A stretch of 64,000 nt of DNA from ZC4RG35 sp040878345 (GTDB taxonomy: Bacteria > Actinomycetota > Acidimicrobiia > Spongiisociales > ZC4RG35). The notes beneath the pieces are model-generated. The model was given only the letters and a program-made list of their open reading frames with translations, made no database searches and was not told where the DNA came from. The position numbers and the translations under genes were made by a program. Within the stretch, counting starts at the first letter, position 1; every line of letters starts with the position of its first letter. Location of the stretch: NCBI GenBank assembly GCA_040878345.1, contig JBBDML010000005.1, positions 98,061-162,060 of the forward strand. Direction: 5' to 3'. Below, one piece after another: positions 9,000 to 17,063 of this stretch.

Positions 9000-9557
9000 G
9001 TGCCGAGGGTCCATCTTCTCTCACCGGGATACCTCGGAGATCGGGTTGCCTCCACCGTCACCCTGATCGAGGCGTCCGGCCTCCTGGTGGTGGTCGACCC
9101 CGGCATGGTCGCCTCGAGAAGCGCCATCCTCGACCCTCTGACCACCCTCGGGCACCAGCCCGAAAACGTGACCGACGTGGTGATCTCACATCATCACCCC
9201 GACCACACCATCAATATCGCCCTCTTCGCCAATGCCAGGGTCCATGACCACTGGGCTACCTACCGGGACGACATCTGGGACTCTCGACCCGCCGAGGGCT
9301 TCGAGGTCGCTCCGGGGGTGACACTTTGGGAGACACCGGGTCACACCCCACAGGACATCACCACCATCGTCGAGACCGACCACGGGATAACGGCGCTGAC
9401 CCATCTCTGGTGGGGCTCCACCGGACCGATCGAGGATCCCTATGCCATCGATGCCTCGGCTCTCCACGCTGGGCGGGCCAGAGTGTTGGAGGTGGCCACC
9501 TTGATCGTCCCCGGCCACGGACCAGCCTTCGTCCCCGATGAGACCACTCCCCGATAG
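9000..9557 (+). CDS. Metallo-beta-lactamase-fold hydrolase
   Basis: A compact 185-residue MBL-fold enzyme. The metal-binding motif HxHxDH is seen as HHHPDH with H64, H66, D68 and H69. Further ligand candidates are the His of ETPGHTPQD and the His of VPGHGP near the C-terminus. Its small size and layout resemble the MBLAC1-like group of short MBL proteins, whose bacterial members have no agreed substrate. It starts at GTG 9000, ten bases after the previous stop, and is followed 12 bases later by the AlaX gene. Each has its own -10-like element, so they may be transcribed separately. Confidence 0.8.
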   Translation: MPRVHLLSPGYLGDRVASTVTLIEASGLLVVVDPGMVASRSAILDPLTTLGHQPENVTDVVISHHHPDHTINIALFANARVHDHWATYRDDIWDSRPAEGFEVAPGVTLWETPGHTPQDITTIVETDHGITALTHLWWGSTGPIEDPYAIDASALHAGRARVLEVATLIVPGHGPAFVPDETTPR

Positions 9558-9560
9558 ATT
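9555..9560 (+). promoter_or_regulatory. -10 element TAGATT for the alaX-like gene
   Basis: TAGATT overlaps the stop of the MBL hydrolase gene and ends nine bases before the ATG at 9570. Confidence 0.4.
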
Positions 9561-9569
9561 CCCGAGGGC

Positions 9570-10298
9570 ATGGCCGGCAAGGGTCCGATCGAAGAGCTGG
9601 CGTCGAAGGACGCCTACCTGACGACAGCGGAGGGGAAGGTCCTCGAAGTAGAGACCGAAGGGGTCTACCTCGACCGCACCGTTTTCTACGCCCGGGGGGG
9701 TGGGCAACCAGGCGACATCGGGGCCATTCGTTGGGACGGGGGCTCGGTCGAGGTGGTCGACACGTTCCGCAAGGAGGGCAAGCCCTTCCATCAGGTATCG
9801 GCGGGAGCGGCCCTACCCGATCCCGGGACCGCGGTGGAAGGTCTCATCGATTGGGAGCGGCGCTACCTGACGATGCGGACCCACACCGCTCTCCACGCCC
9901 TGTCGGGGGTGATCTTCCGAGATTTCGGGGCGAAGGTGACCGGAGGGAACATGACCCCGGGTGAGGCCAGGATGGACTTCGAACTGGATGCAATCTCGGT
10001 CGAGTTCGGCAAGCTGGTGGAGGACCGTCTCAATCGAGAGCTGGTCAAGGGATACCCAACCGAGATCATCGAGATGGCCCGTGAGGAAGCCCTGAAGGAC
10101 CCCGACCTGATCCGGACCAAGGTCAACCTCATCCCCGAGTTCGTCACCGCGATCAGGGTGGTCGACATCGTTGGGCTGGACCGTCAGGCAGACGGCGGCA
10201 CCCATGTTGCCTCCACCCTCGAAGTGGGTCGCATCGAGGTGGTCAAGACCGAGTCCAAAGGACGTGAGAACAAGAGGATGCGGATCAGGGTGATCTAG
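9570..10298 (+). CDS. Alanyl-tRNA editing protein (AlaX type)
   Basis: A free-standing homologue of the AlaRS editing domain; such proteins hydrolyse Ser-tRNA(Ala) (and Gly-) to prevent mistranslation. The 242-residue protein has the N-terminal beta-barrel hallmark FYARGGGQPGD, as in AlaX-M and in AlaRS, followed by the zinc-site motif HTALH (H105, H109) and the ADGGTHV motif (H212). The fourth canonical ligand is a Cys four residues before the GGTH histidine; here that position is Asp208. I believe an ADGGTH form exists in other AlaX proteins, so this is probably a subfamily trait rather than loss of function. TAGATT nine bases upstream suggests a leaderless message. Confidence 0.88.
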   Translation: MAGKGPIEELASKDAYLTTAEGKVLEVETEGVYLDRTVFYARGGGQPGDIGAIRWDGGSVEVVDTFRKEGKPFHQVSAGAALPDPGTAVEGLIDWERRYLTMRTHTALHALSGVIFRDFGAKVTGGNMTPGEARMDFELDAISVEFGKLVEDRLNRELVKGYPTEIIEMAREEALKDPDLIRTKVNLIPEFVTAIRVVDIVGLDRQADGGTHVASTLEVGRIEVVKTESKGRENKRMRIRVI

Positions 10299-10332
10299 CC
10301 CACTGATACCGGCCGGTCCGGGCGCCGGGTCT

Positions 10333-10338
10333 TACCTT
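10333..10338 (+). promoter_or_regulatory. -10 element TACCTT for the CvpA-fusion gene
   Basis: TACCTT ends eight bases before the ATG at 10347, with no Shine-Dalgarno between. Confidence 0.45.
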
Positions 10339-10346
10339 GTCCTCGA

Positions 10347-11306
10347 ATGCTCGACTTCATCCTCGGCCTCTATCTCGCCGGTCTCATGGTCCGTGGTTGG
10401 ACCCACGGGTTCGTGCGTGAGATCCTGGGGCTGGTCGGGCTGGTCCTGGGGACATGGATTGCCTTCCTTCTCAGCCCCCCACTCGGCGACTTCCTCACCC
10501 AGAGCTTCGGCGTCACCCCCGAAGTCGCCCGGATCGGGGCCGGCGTCTCCCTCTTCCTTCTCCTCGGCACGGCCCTGTCCGTGGCGGCCTTCCTGCTGAG
10601 CAAGATGATGAACCTCCCCGGTCTGACCATGGTCAACCGGGCCGGCGGGGCAGTGGTTGCGGTGGCCTGGGCAGTGATGCTCCTGGTGGTCGTGGTCAAC
10701 GTGGCCCGCGTGCTCCCGCTACCAGATGCCTGGAAGGGCGAGATCGGAGAGTCGTCCGTGATCGAGGCGCTCGCCGGTCCCGAGGCCTACCCACAACGCC
10801 TCTTCTTCCGGCTGGCCGGTGACAACGCTCTCACTGCCCTCCACTCCATCCAGGCTCTCTTCGGCGCCAGCCGGATCGTCCCCGAGGGGGATCAGATGGT
10901 CGAGATCCCGCCGGCGGCTCCCTACGAAGTCCGCCAGGTCCGCGGCGAGGCATCGATGATCCTCGAGGAGGTCAACAGGTTCCGAGCCGGCGAGGGCCTG
11001 CGGCCCTTGGTGATCAGCGACGGTCTTCAGAGCATGGCCGAGATACGCGCCGTCGACAGCTATGTGACGGGGAGGCTGTCACGGGTACAGGACTGTGTCG
11101 CCGATGCGCAGGCCGCAACCGGGCTGCGATTGGCGGCTTGCACCGACGTGGTGGCACTCGCCGGGACGTCGCTGGGGGCGTTCGACGGGATCCTCGATTC
11201 TGACCAGGGTCACGCGGCCCTGACCGATCCCGCCTTCGACCGCAGCGGGATCTCGGTTGTCGGGGGGCCAACCGGTCGGCTGCTTGTGATCGTTCTGGGA
11301 GGATGA
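10347..11306 (+). CDS. CvpA-family membrane protein with C-terminal CAP-like domain
   Basis: A 319-residue protein. Residues 1-125 carry four hydrophobic segments with the CvpA pattern (LDFILGLYLAGLMVRGWTHGFVREILGLVGL). CvpA proteins were first described in colicin V production and later linked to envelope integrity. From about residue 200, EEVNRFRAGEGLRPLVIS and the following helices resemble the start of a CAP/SCP (YkwD-like) domain, but the usual histidines are absent (EIRAVDSYVTGRLS), so it is probably a structural or degenerate CAP module. In actinobacteria CvpA is also found fused to serine proteases (MarP); here the partner differs. Function unknown. Confidence 0.72.
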   Translation: MLDFILGLYLAGLMVRGWTHGFVREILGLVGLVLGTWIAFLLSPPLGDFLTQSFGVTPEVARIGAGVSLFLLLGTALSVAAFLLSKMMNLPGLTMVNRAGGAVVAVAWAVMLLVVVVNVARVLPLPDAWKGEIGESSVIEALAGPEAYPQRLFFRLAGDNALTALHSIQALFGASRIVPEGDQMVEIPPAAPYEVRQVRGEASMILEEVNRFRAGEGLRPLVISDGLQSMAEIRAVDSYVTGRLSRVQDCVADAQAATGLRLAACTDVVALAGTSLGAFDGILDSDQGHAALTDPAFDRSGISVVGGPTGRLLVIVLGG

Positions 11307-11389
11307 GTTCGTCCCAAGCGGGCTCGGCGACCACCGGGCCGTCTGGGGCGTGCACGCTGGGCGATGAGAAGACGACGTTCGAGTTCATC

Positions 11390-12286
11390 TCAGGGGGATG
11401 AGACCACGAGCTCGGCGGGCTTGGTCTGCGACCTGCCGATGGCCACCGCCACCAGCCCGACACCTGCCATCACCACCAATGCCCCGACGATCTGGACGTT
11501 CGAGGGTCGCTCTCCGAAGATGAGCGCAGCCCAAACCATGGTGAGTGCCGGTTGGAGCAGCACGATGGTCGCGGTTTCGGCGGCGGGGAGCCGGGGCAGC
11601 GCATACCCGATGAGGAGCCAGGCGATCACCTGAGGCCCCAGGGCCATGGCCAGCAACCACCCACTCGATGGCCAATCGAACCCCAAGGTGATGCCTCCCG
11701 TCAGGGACCCGATGAGGGTCAGGGTTATCAGGCCACCGGCGGTGACCTCCATGAGTGGCCCCGCCGCGGGGGCTTGCATCGCGTTCGAGAATTTCAGGGT
11801 GAGGATGAAGATCGCGTAGAAGATGGCGGCCAGGACGGCCAACACCGTGCCTCTCACCGGGTCGGATCCGAAGGCGTCCACCTGGCCGATCCCGGAGACC
11901 AGTGTCACCCCGAAGAGGACTACCGGGATGGCGAAGGTCACCGTCCGGTGCGGCCGTTCCTTGAAGAAGACCCAGGCGGCGATGGCCACGATCACCACCT
12001 GGACGTTGGCGATCAGGGTCGCCAACCCGGCGCCGATGTACCCGATGGCGGTGTGCCAAGCCCACATGTCGAGCCCCAGGGCGATTCCGGCGGCCAGCGC
12101 CAGCCAGCGATTCCTGGTGGGGCGATGGTCCCGTTGGCGGCGGATCCACCAGATCACGAACAGGACGGGGAGGGCGTAGCCGGTCCGATAGAACCCCCCG
12201 GTGAGGGGGGAGGCACCGGAGAGCTCGAAGAAGATCGCCGAGAAGGAGATGATCGTCGCCCCGATCAGGGCGGCAGCGGTTGTCAA
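11390..12286 (-). CDS. EamA-type (DMT superfamily) transporter
   Basis: A 298-residue integral membrane protein with ten predicted helices in two EamA repeats. Typical features are SGASPLTGGFYRTGYALP early in repeat one, ANVQVVIVAIAAWVFFKE at its end, and LLQPALTMVWAALIFGERPS in repeat two. Family members export metabolites or amino acids; no substrate can be named. The start is inferred as TTG at 12286, immediately after the WS/DGAT stop (the stop TGA ends two bases inside it), because the upstream in-frame sequence is only the antisense-like shadow of that gene. It is therefore the second gene of a tightly coupled pair. Confidence 0.78.
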   Translation of the reverse strand: MTTAAALIGATIISFSAIFFELSGASPLTGGFYRTGYALPVLFVIWWIRRQRDHRPTRNRWLALAAGIALGLDMWAWHTAIGYIGAGLATLIANVQVVIVAIAAWVFFKERPHRTVTFAIPVVLFGVTLVSGIGQVDAFGSDPVRGTVLAVLAAIFYAIFILTLKFSNAMQAPAAGPLMEVTAGGLITLTLIGSLTGGITLGFDWPSSGWLLAMALGPQVIAWLLIGYALPRLPAAETATIVLLQPALTMVWAALIFGERPSNVQIVGALVVMAGVGLVAVAIGRSQTKPAELVVSSP

Positions 12287-12287
12287 C

Positions 12288-13730
12288 TCATACGCTCCGG
12301 TCCGCGGCGTCGGTGGTGCCGGCCAGATCGAGCAGCTCGTCGAGCGACTGGTGGATGGCGGCCACGAGCTCGGCGGAATCGGGAAGGGTGTCGTAGTCGG
12401 CCTGGATGCCCCAGAGCAGACGCCCGTTGTAGGAGAAGAGGGCGACACCGATCCCGTGCTGGGCCCACAGAGGGACCATCGGGTAGTTGGCGATCATCTG
12501 GGACTCGAGCAGATACATGGGGAATTGAGGGCCGGGGATGTTGGTCACCGTCATGTTGAACGGCCGCATCTTGGCGCCGACCACCCGGTTGGCCAGGGAG
12601 AGCAAGGTGATCGGCGTCCCAGAGCTCAGCTCAACCAGCGTGGCGGCGCCGAGCGCCTGGTTGCTCTTCTTGAGATGCAGTGTCCGCTTCTTGATCAGGT
12701 CGTAGCGCTGTGAGGGATCGGGCTCGTCGATGGGGAGGTCGAGCAGCCACATCGCCACCTGGTTGCCGAGCTTCCCTCGCTGATTGGCGCTTCTCGTCGA
12801 CACCGGGTTCATGATGCGGAACTCGGCATCGCCGGGGTCGTAGCCCCTCTTTTCGATGAGGAATCGACGGATGGCGCCCGCCGTGATCGCCAGCACCACG
12901 TCGTTGACCGAGCCGCCGAGGGCGTTCTTGATGGTCTTCACTTGGTGAAGCGGCGTCTCCGTCCAGTCGAAGCGACGGTTCGGCCCCAGGTCGGGGTTGA
13001 GAGGCGTGCGAGCCGACGGTGACAACCACCCCGACCTCAGGGAGGTGAGGGCCGCCGATGACTTGTCCCTGGCCCGGTCGGCGATGGAGCGGCCGTCCTT
13101 GATGGCGTCGCTCAGATGGGTGAGCCGGTCGATGGTCCTCCGGGTCAGCTTGGCAACTTCGGCAACCGCCAGCTGGGTGGGTGTGGGAGCCGGCCTTGCC
13201 ACCCAATCGGGGTTCTCCTCTATGACTGCCTCGGGGACCACGGTGAGCAGGATGGTGGTCAGGTCGACCCCCGAGACTCCATCGATCATGCAGTGATGGA
13301 TCTTGGCGATGATGGCGAATCGATCCTCGTCGATGCCCTCCACCACCCATAGCTCCCACAGAGGCTTGCTCCGGTCGAGCTTGGTCGAGACGATCCGCCC
13401 GGCGAGGTCCTTGAGCTGTCGATCGGTCCCGGGCCGGGGGAGTGAGGTGTGCCGAACGTGGTAGTCGAAGTTGAACCCGTCGTCGTCGACCCAAACCGGC
13501 CGCCGGTCGTAGGGCACCCATTCCAGGCGCTGCCGGTAGCGGGGTATGTATTGGAGTTTGGATCGAACGTGCTCGCGAATCCGCTCGATGTCGATGCCCC
13601 CGCCAGCGGCCTTTACCGAAGCGGCATCGAACAGGGCCACGCCAGCGACATGCATGTGACTGGTCCTGCTCTCCAAGGCCAGGAACGAGGCGTCGAGGTA
13701 GCTGAGGGGCTCGTACCAGAACTGGGTCAT
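12288..13730 (-). CDS. Wax ester synthase / diacylglycerol acyltransferase (WS/DGAT)
   Basis: Bacterial bifunctional acyltransferase that esterifies acyl-CoA with diacylglycerol or fatty alcohols, giving storage lipid at the membrane. The 480-residue protein begins PLSYLDASFLALES as in the family, carries the catalytic HHxxxDG motif as HHCMIDG (H145, H146, D150, G151), and later the conserved NDVVLAITAGAIRRFL and MTVTNIPGPQFPMYL segments. ATG 13730 is preferred over an in-frame ATG 13 codons upstream because the family N-terminus starts here and TAACCT (13746-13741) lies ten bases upstream. It suggests that the host makes neutral lipid, as many actinobacteria do. The acyl-CoA synthetase at 39514 could feed it, though the two are not linked. 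Confidence 0.92.
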   Translation of the reverse strand: MTQFWYEPLSYLDASFLALESRTSHMHVAGVALFDAASVKAAGGGIDIERIREHVRSKLQYIPRYRQRLEWVPYDRRPVWVDDDGFNFDYHVRHTSLPRPGTDRQLKDLAGRIVSTKLDRSKPLWELWVVEGIDEDRFAIIAKIHHCMIDGVSGVDLTTILLTVVPEAVIEENPDWVARPAPTPTQLAVAEVAKLTRRTIDRLTHLSDAIKDGRSIADRARDKSSAALTSLRSGWLSPSARTPLNPDLGPNRRFDWTETPLHQVKTIKNALGGSVNDVVLAITAGAIRRFLIEKRGYDPGDAEFRIMNPVSTRSANQRGKLGNQVAMWLLDLPIDEPDPSQRYDLIKKRTLHLKKSNQALGAATLVELSSGTPITLLSLANRVVGAKMRPFNMTVTNIPGPQFPMYLLESQMIANYPMVPLWAQHGIGVALFSYNGRLLWGIQADYDTLPDSAELVAAIHQSLDELLDLAGTTDAADRSV

Positions 13731-13772
13731 GGACAACCCAAGGTTAGGTGGGCCCACCGGATCGACCACCGG

Positions 13773-15656
13773 TCACAGCTCGACCTGGACCCCGATCTCC
13801 ATCACGTCTCCACTGGGAAGCGAGAAGAACTGAGCCGCGTTCGAGGCGTTCCTGTGCATCAGGGCAAACAGACGGTTGCGCACCGAGTCCCACAATGTCC
13901 GGCTCTTCACGATCACGGTCTCCTTGCCGAGCACGTACACCGCATCCGAGGCGTCGAAGCCGAAGTCGGAGTGGCCGATCTCAGAGAGCGCCGCAGGCAC
14001 GTTCTGGCGTTCCATGAACCCGAACTTGAGGAGCACCTGATAGAAACCTTCGCCCAGGTCGTGGACGGTGGCCCGGGCGGCTCGATGGACCCTCGGCGTG
14101 ATGTCGGTCTTCACTGACACCAGGATCACCGTCTCGTGGATCACGTCGTTGTTCTTCAGATTGGCCAGCAGCGCCGGTGGGGTCACACCAGGCTCGGGGA
14201 AGAGGAACACTCCCGTGCCGGCCACCCGGCGCTGAGGGTGGGTGGCGATCGAACCGATGAACCGCTCTATCGGCAGATGGCCCCTTCGCATCTTCGAGAC
14301 CAGCTCCCGGCGACCCCTGCGCCAGGTGAGCATCACCGCAGTCACCACCAACCCGACGGCCAACGGGAACCACCCTCCCTGGACGATCTTGACGACATTG
14401 GCCCCAAAGAAGGCGAGGTCGACGACCAGGAAGCCGAAGGTCACCAGACTGGCCCGGAGGAGACTCCAACGCCAACGCAGTCGCATGACGAGAAACAGGA
14501 GGAGGGTGGTGATCAACATGGTGGTGGTGACCGCCACCCCGTAGGCAGCCGCCAGACTCGAGGCGCTGCCGAAGGCCACGATGGTGACCACGCAGGCGAT
14601 CATCAACAGGTAGTTGATCGTCCCCATGTAGACCTGCCCATACTCCCTCGATGAGGTGTGCTCGATCCTCATACGGGGGAGGAATCCCAGCCGGACCGCC
14701 TGCTGAGTGAGGCTGAAAGCACCTGTGATCAGGGCCTGGGAGGCGATCACAGTGGCCATCGTCGCCAGGGTCACTAGGGGCAACAACGTCCACCTCGGTG
14801 CCATTGAGTAGAAGGGGTTGAGGATGGCCTCGGGATGGGCCATCAGATAGGCGCCCTGCCCGAAATAGTTGAGCAATAATGCCGGAAACGCCGCGGCGAA
14901 CCACGCCAGGCGTATTGGTCTCCTGCCGAAATGGCCCATGTCGGCATACAGGGCCTCGCTCCCCGTGACCACGAGGAACACCGCTCCCAGCGAGAGGAAG
15001 GCGGCTCCCGGCTGGGCGGCGACGAATCGGATGGCGTAGATGGGGCTGATCGCGCTCAGCACACTCGGGTCGGCGACGATCTGAGTCACGCCGAGGAGCG
15101 CCATGACGCCGAACCACACCACCATGACGGGACCGAAGACTGCCCCGATCCGCCCGGTTCCGCTCCGTTGCACGGAGAACAGGGCGATGACGATGGCGAC
15201 GGAGATCGGCACCACAAAGCTCTCGAGATCGGGGGCGAGCAGTTCGAGACCCTCGACGGCCGAGAGGACCGAAATGGCCGGAGTGATGATCCCGTCGCCA
15301 TAGAGAAGTGCGGTGCCGAAGATCCCGACCACGAGAAGACCCTTTGACAACGGCCTGAGCACGGGTCGCCCGGGTCTGACCGCCATCGCGGTCAGGGCAA
15401 GGATCCCGCCCTCACCGTGGTTGTCGGCTCGCATGACGACGACCAGGTACTTGATGGTCACTACGAGGGTCAGCGACCAGAAGATCAGCGACAGGATCCC
15501 GAGGACATTGGCGACGCTGATTTCGAGGTCCCCGGCAACGGCGAAGGTCTCTCGAAACGCATATAGGGGGCTGGTGCCGATGTCACCGAAGACCACCCCC
15601 AGGGCCGTCAGCGACGTGACCAGGAGGTAGCCCGACCCCTTCTTGGAGTTGTCCAT
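13773..15656 (-). CDS. kup: Low-affinity potassium transporter Kup
   Basis: KUP/HAK/KT family K+ uptake protein, 627 residues (E. coli Kup has 622). The N-terminus shows GVVFGDIGTSPLYAFRETF, the classical family motif, followed by ADNHGEGGILALTAM and LLYGDGIITPAISVLSA. Twelve membrane helices are evident up to about residue 450, with a C-terminal cytoplasmic domain of about 170 residues. ATG 15656 (MDNSKKG) is chosen because an upstream in-frame ATG would add 38 low-hydrophobicity residues not seen in the family. It lies 42 bases before the WS/DGAT gene on the same strand. It probably acts in K+ homeostasis under acid or osmotic stress. Confidence 0.93.
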   Translation of the reverse strand: MDNSKKGSGYLLVTSLTALGVVFGDIGTSPLYAFRETFAVAGDLEISVANVLGILSLIFWSLTLVVTIKYLVVVMRADNHGEGGILALTAMAVRPGRPVLRPLSKGLLVVGIFGTALLYGDGIITPAISVLSAVEGLELLAPDLESFVVPISVAIVIALFSVQRSGTGRIGAVFGPVMVVWFGVMALLGVTQIVADPSVLSAISPIYAIRFVAAQPGAAFLSLGAVFLVVTGSEALYADMGHFGRRPIRLAWFAAAFPALLLNYFGQGAYLMAHPEAILNPFYSMAPRWTLLPLVTLATMATVIASQALITGAFSLTQQAVRLGFLPRMRIEHTSSREYGQVYMGTINYLLMIACVVTIVAFGSASSLAAAYGVAVTTTMLITTLLLFLVMRLRWRWSLLRASLVTFGFLVVDLAFFGANVVKIVQGGWFPLAVGLVVTAVMLTWRRGRRELVSKMRRGHLPIERFIGSIATHPQRRVAGTGVFLFPEPGVTPPALLANLKNNDVIHETVILVSVKTDITPRVHRAARATVHDLGEGFYQVLLKFGFMERQNVPAALSEIGHSDFGFDASDAVYVLGKETVIVKSRTLWDSVRNRLFALMHRNASNAAQFFSLPSGDVMEIGVQVEL

Positions 15657-15774
15657 GTGTTGGTCGGCGCTCCTAGCTGCAACACGAGACTTGCCGGTGG
15701 AGGGTAGACCGGACGGTGAGGCGAGCACACCGTGAGCGGTCCCCATCGGCGGCTTGGGCCCGAAACCCATCTTG

Positions 15775-15820
15775 GCGCCCCCGGTAGGACTCGACCTCTG
15801 ACACCAGGTTTTAGGAAACC
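15775..15820 (-). pseudogene. Decayed copy of the 3' half of tRNA-Arg(CCT)
   Basis: On the minus strand, 46 bases match the 3' half of the tRNA-Arg at 18342-18414 from the anticodon arm (GGTTTCCTAAA) to the acceptor end (CGGGGGCGC). There are two substitutions, one inserted A in the anticodon loop and one deleted T in the T arm. The 5' half of the tRNA is missing. The orientation matches the intact gene, so the two form a direct repeat 2.6 kb apart. It may be an old attachment-site duplication left by an integrase, or a plain partial duplication. Confidence 0.75.
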
Positions 15821-15917
15821 GCCGCTCGGTTTCGGGTCTCGAACACCCAGAAATGAGCGACGTGCCGTGCGCGAGTGTGCGGGAATGTCTCTTGAGCTGG
15901 CGCAGCAGCCCCTGCGT

Positions 15918-16325
15918 CTACTGCGTCTCTGCCGCGCCGTGCTCGAGCTGACGGTCGTACTCGGCCTGGTCGTAGTGGCCTTTCGACTCGGCGACGAGGC
16001 CGTCGTCGCCGAATGTCCACTCCTCTAAGCCTGAGATTCGCACCCACTTCCCGGTACCGCCAGGTCCCGTGTTCGTGCCGGTGAACGTCCAGTGGTATTC
16101 GACCACCTCTTCCTTGACGAGGACTTCGTCCGTGAGCACCTGAATGTCCGGGAACGCGGTCATGAACGAGCGCGCCACCTCTGTTATCTCGGTGGGCTCG
16201 CCGCCGTTGATTGCGATCGTGCCGCCCGGTATGTAGTGGCTGGCGACTCTGGTGGGGTCGTGGCTGCACCACGCCTCGGCATACGTGCGCGCCAAGTCGC
16301 GTACGTGCTCCTGATCGAGTGGCAT
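15918..16325 (-). CDS. SnoaL-like / NTF2-fold protein
   Basis: A 135-residue protein with the alpha+beta barrel pattern of SnoaL-like polyketide cyclase / ketosteroid-isomerase-like proteins. An N-terminal helix (LARTYAEAWCSHDPTRVASHY) is followed by strands with MTAFPDIQVLTDEVLVKEEVVEYHWTFTG-type alternation and WVRISGLEEWTFGDDGLVAESKGHYD near the end. Such domains bind small hydrophobic ligands; many have no known substrate. ATG 16325 is chosen because AGGAGGAACC lies immediately upstream, one of the strongest Shine-Dalgarno sequences in the window. The gene sits between the tRNA-Arg remnant and the NfuA-like gene. Confidence 0.78.
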   Translation of the reverse strand: MPLDQEHVRDLARTYAEAWCSHDPTRVASHYIPGGTIAINGGEPTEITEVARSFMTAFPDIQVLTDEVLVKEEVVEYHWTFTGTNTGPGGTGKWVRISGLEEWTFGDDGLVAESKGHYDQAEYDRQLEHGAAETQ

Positions 16326-16414
16326 TGGTTCCTCCTGCCGCGAGTCCTGAGACAGCGCCAGCAAGGTTGCGAGCGCAGTCGTCACCCTATTCCCCGTACC
16401 CAGGCGCCAGTGGG

Positions 16415-17029
16415 CTACTTCTTCTGGCTTTGGTAGTAGGGGTCATCCCCCGACGCGTGATCAGTGACGTCGATGATGTGCGTCAGCTCGGGGATCGACT
16501 CGAGGAGTATGCGCTCGATCCCCTGCTTCAGGGTGACCTCGGCCAGACCGCAACCCTGGCAGCCGCCGTAGAGACGGAGATAGGCGATCGTCCCGTCCAC
16601 CGAAACCAGCTCGGCGCCACCACCGTGGGCGGCGATGGCGGGGTTGACCTGCTCGGTGATCACCTGCTGCACCTGGTCCACCAGCGGTCCGGAGAGATCC
16701 CCGGCCGGGCCCGACATCGGGGGCGGGGCGGGGCTGTTTGGGTTGTTCATCGACAGACCCTGCTCGGTCAGCTCCAGGGAGGCACCGTCGAGCTTCTCAC
16801 GGTCGTCCTCGGGAAAGACCAATGCCAGGCCGCCATGTCTCTCCTCGACCCAATCCTCTTTCATGTCGACGAGAGCGACGAAGGCGAGCTCGTAGGTGAA
16901 CTGTGGGCCTCGGAACCCGGTCACCTCTATGGACAATGCAAACTCCCCGTCGCCGGGCTCCTGATCCCTCAGCTGGCTGATCATGTCGAGGGCATCCGGT
17001 GCGATGCTGAGAACCGTGTCGTCGGACAT
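16415..17029 (-). CDS. NfuA-like iron-sulfur carrier protein
   Basis: A 204-residue two-domain protein. Residues 1-95 resemble a degenerate A-type (IscA-like) domain without cysteines, as in E. coli NfuA. A short Pro-rich linker (about 97-112) leads to a C-terminal NifU domain with the cluster-binding pair in GGCQGCG (C157, C160). NfuA proteins carry and deliver [4Fe-4S] clusters to apo-enzymes. The ATG at 17029 has TAACAT eight bases upstream (17043-17038) and no SD, suggesting a leaderless mRNA. It is divergent from the ATP-grasp gene across 34 bases. Confidence 0.85.
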   Translation of the reverse strand: MSDDTVLSIAPDALDMISQLRDQEPGDGEFALSIEVTGFRGPQFTYELAFVALVDMKEDWVEERHGGLALVFPEDDREKLDGASLELTEQGLSMNNPNSPAPPPMSGPAGDLSGPLVDQVQQVITEQVNPAIAAHGGGAELVSVDGTIAYLRLYGGCQGCGLAEVTLKQGIERILLESIPELTHIIDVTDHASGDDPYYQSQKK

Positions 17030-17063
17030 CTGTAAGGATGTTACCGGTCCCCTGAGAAAGCCA

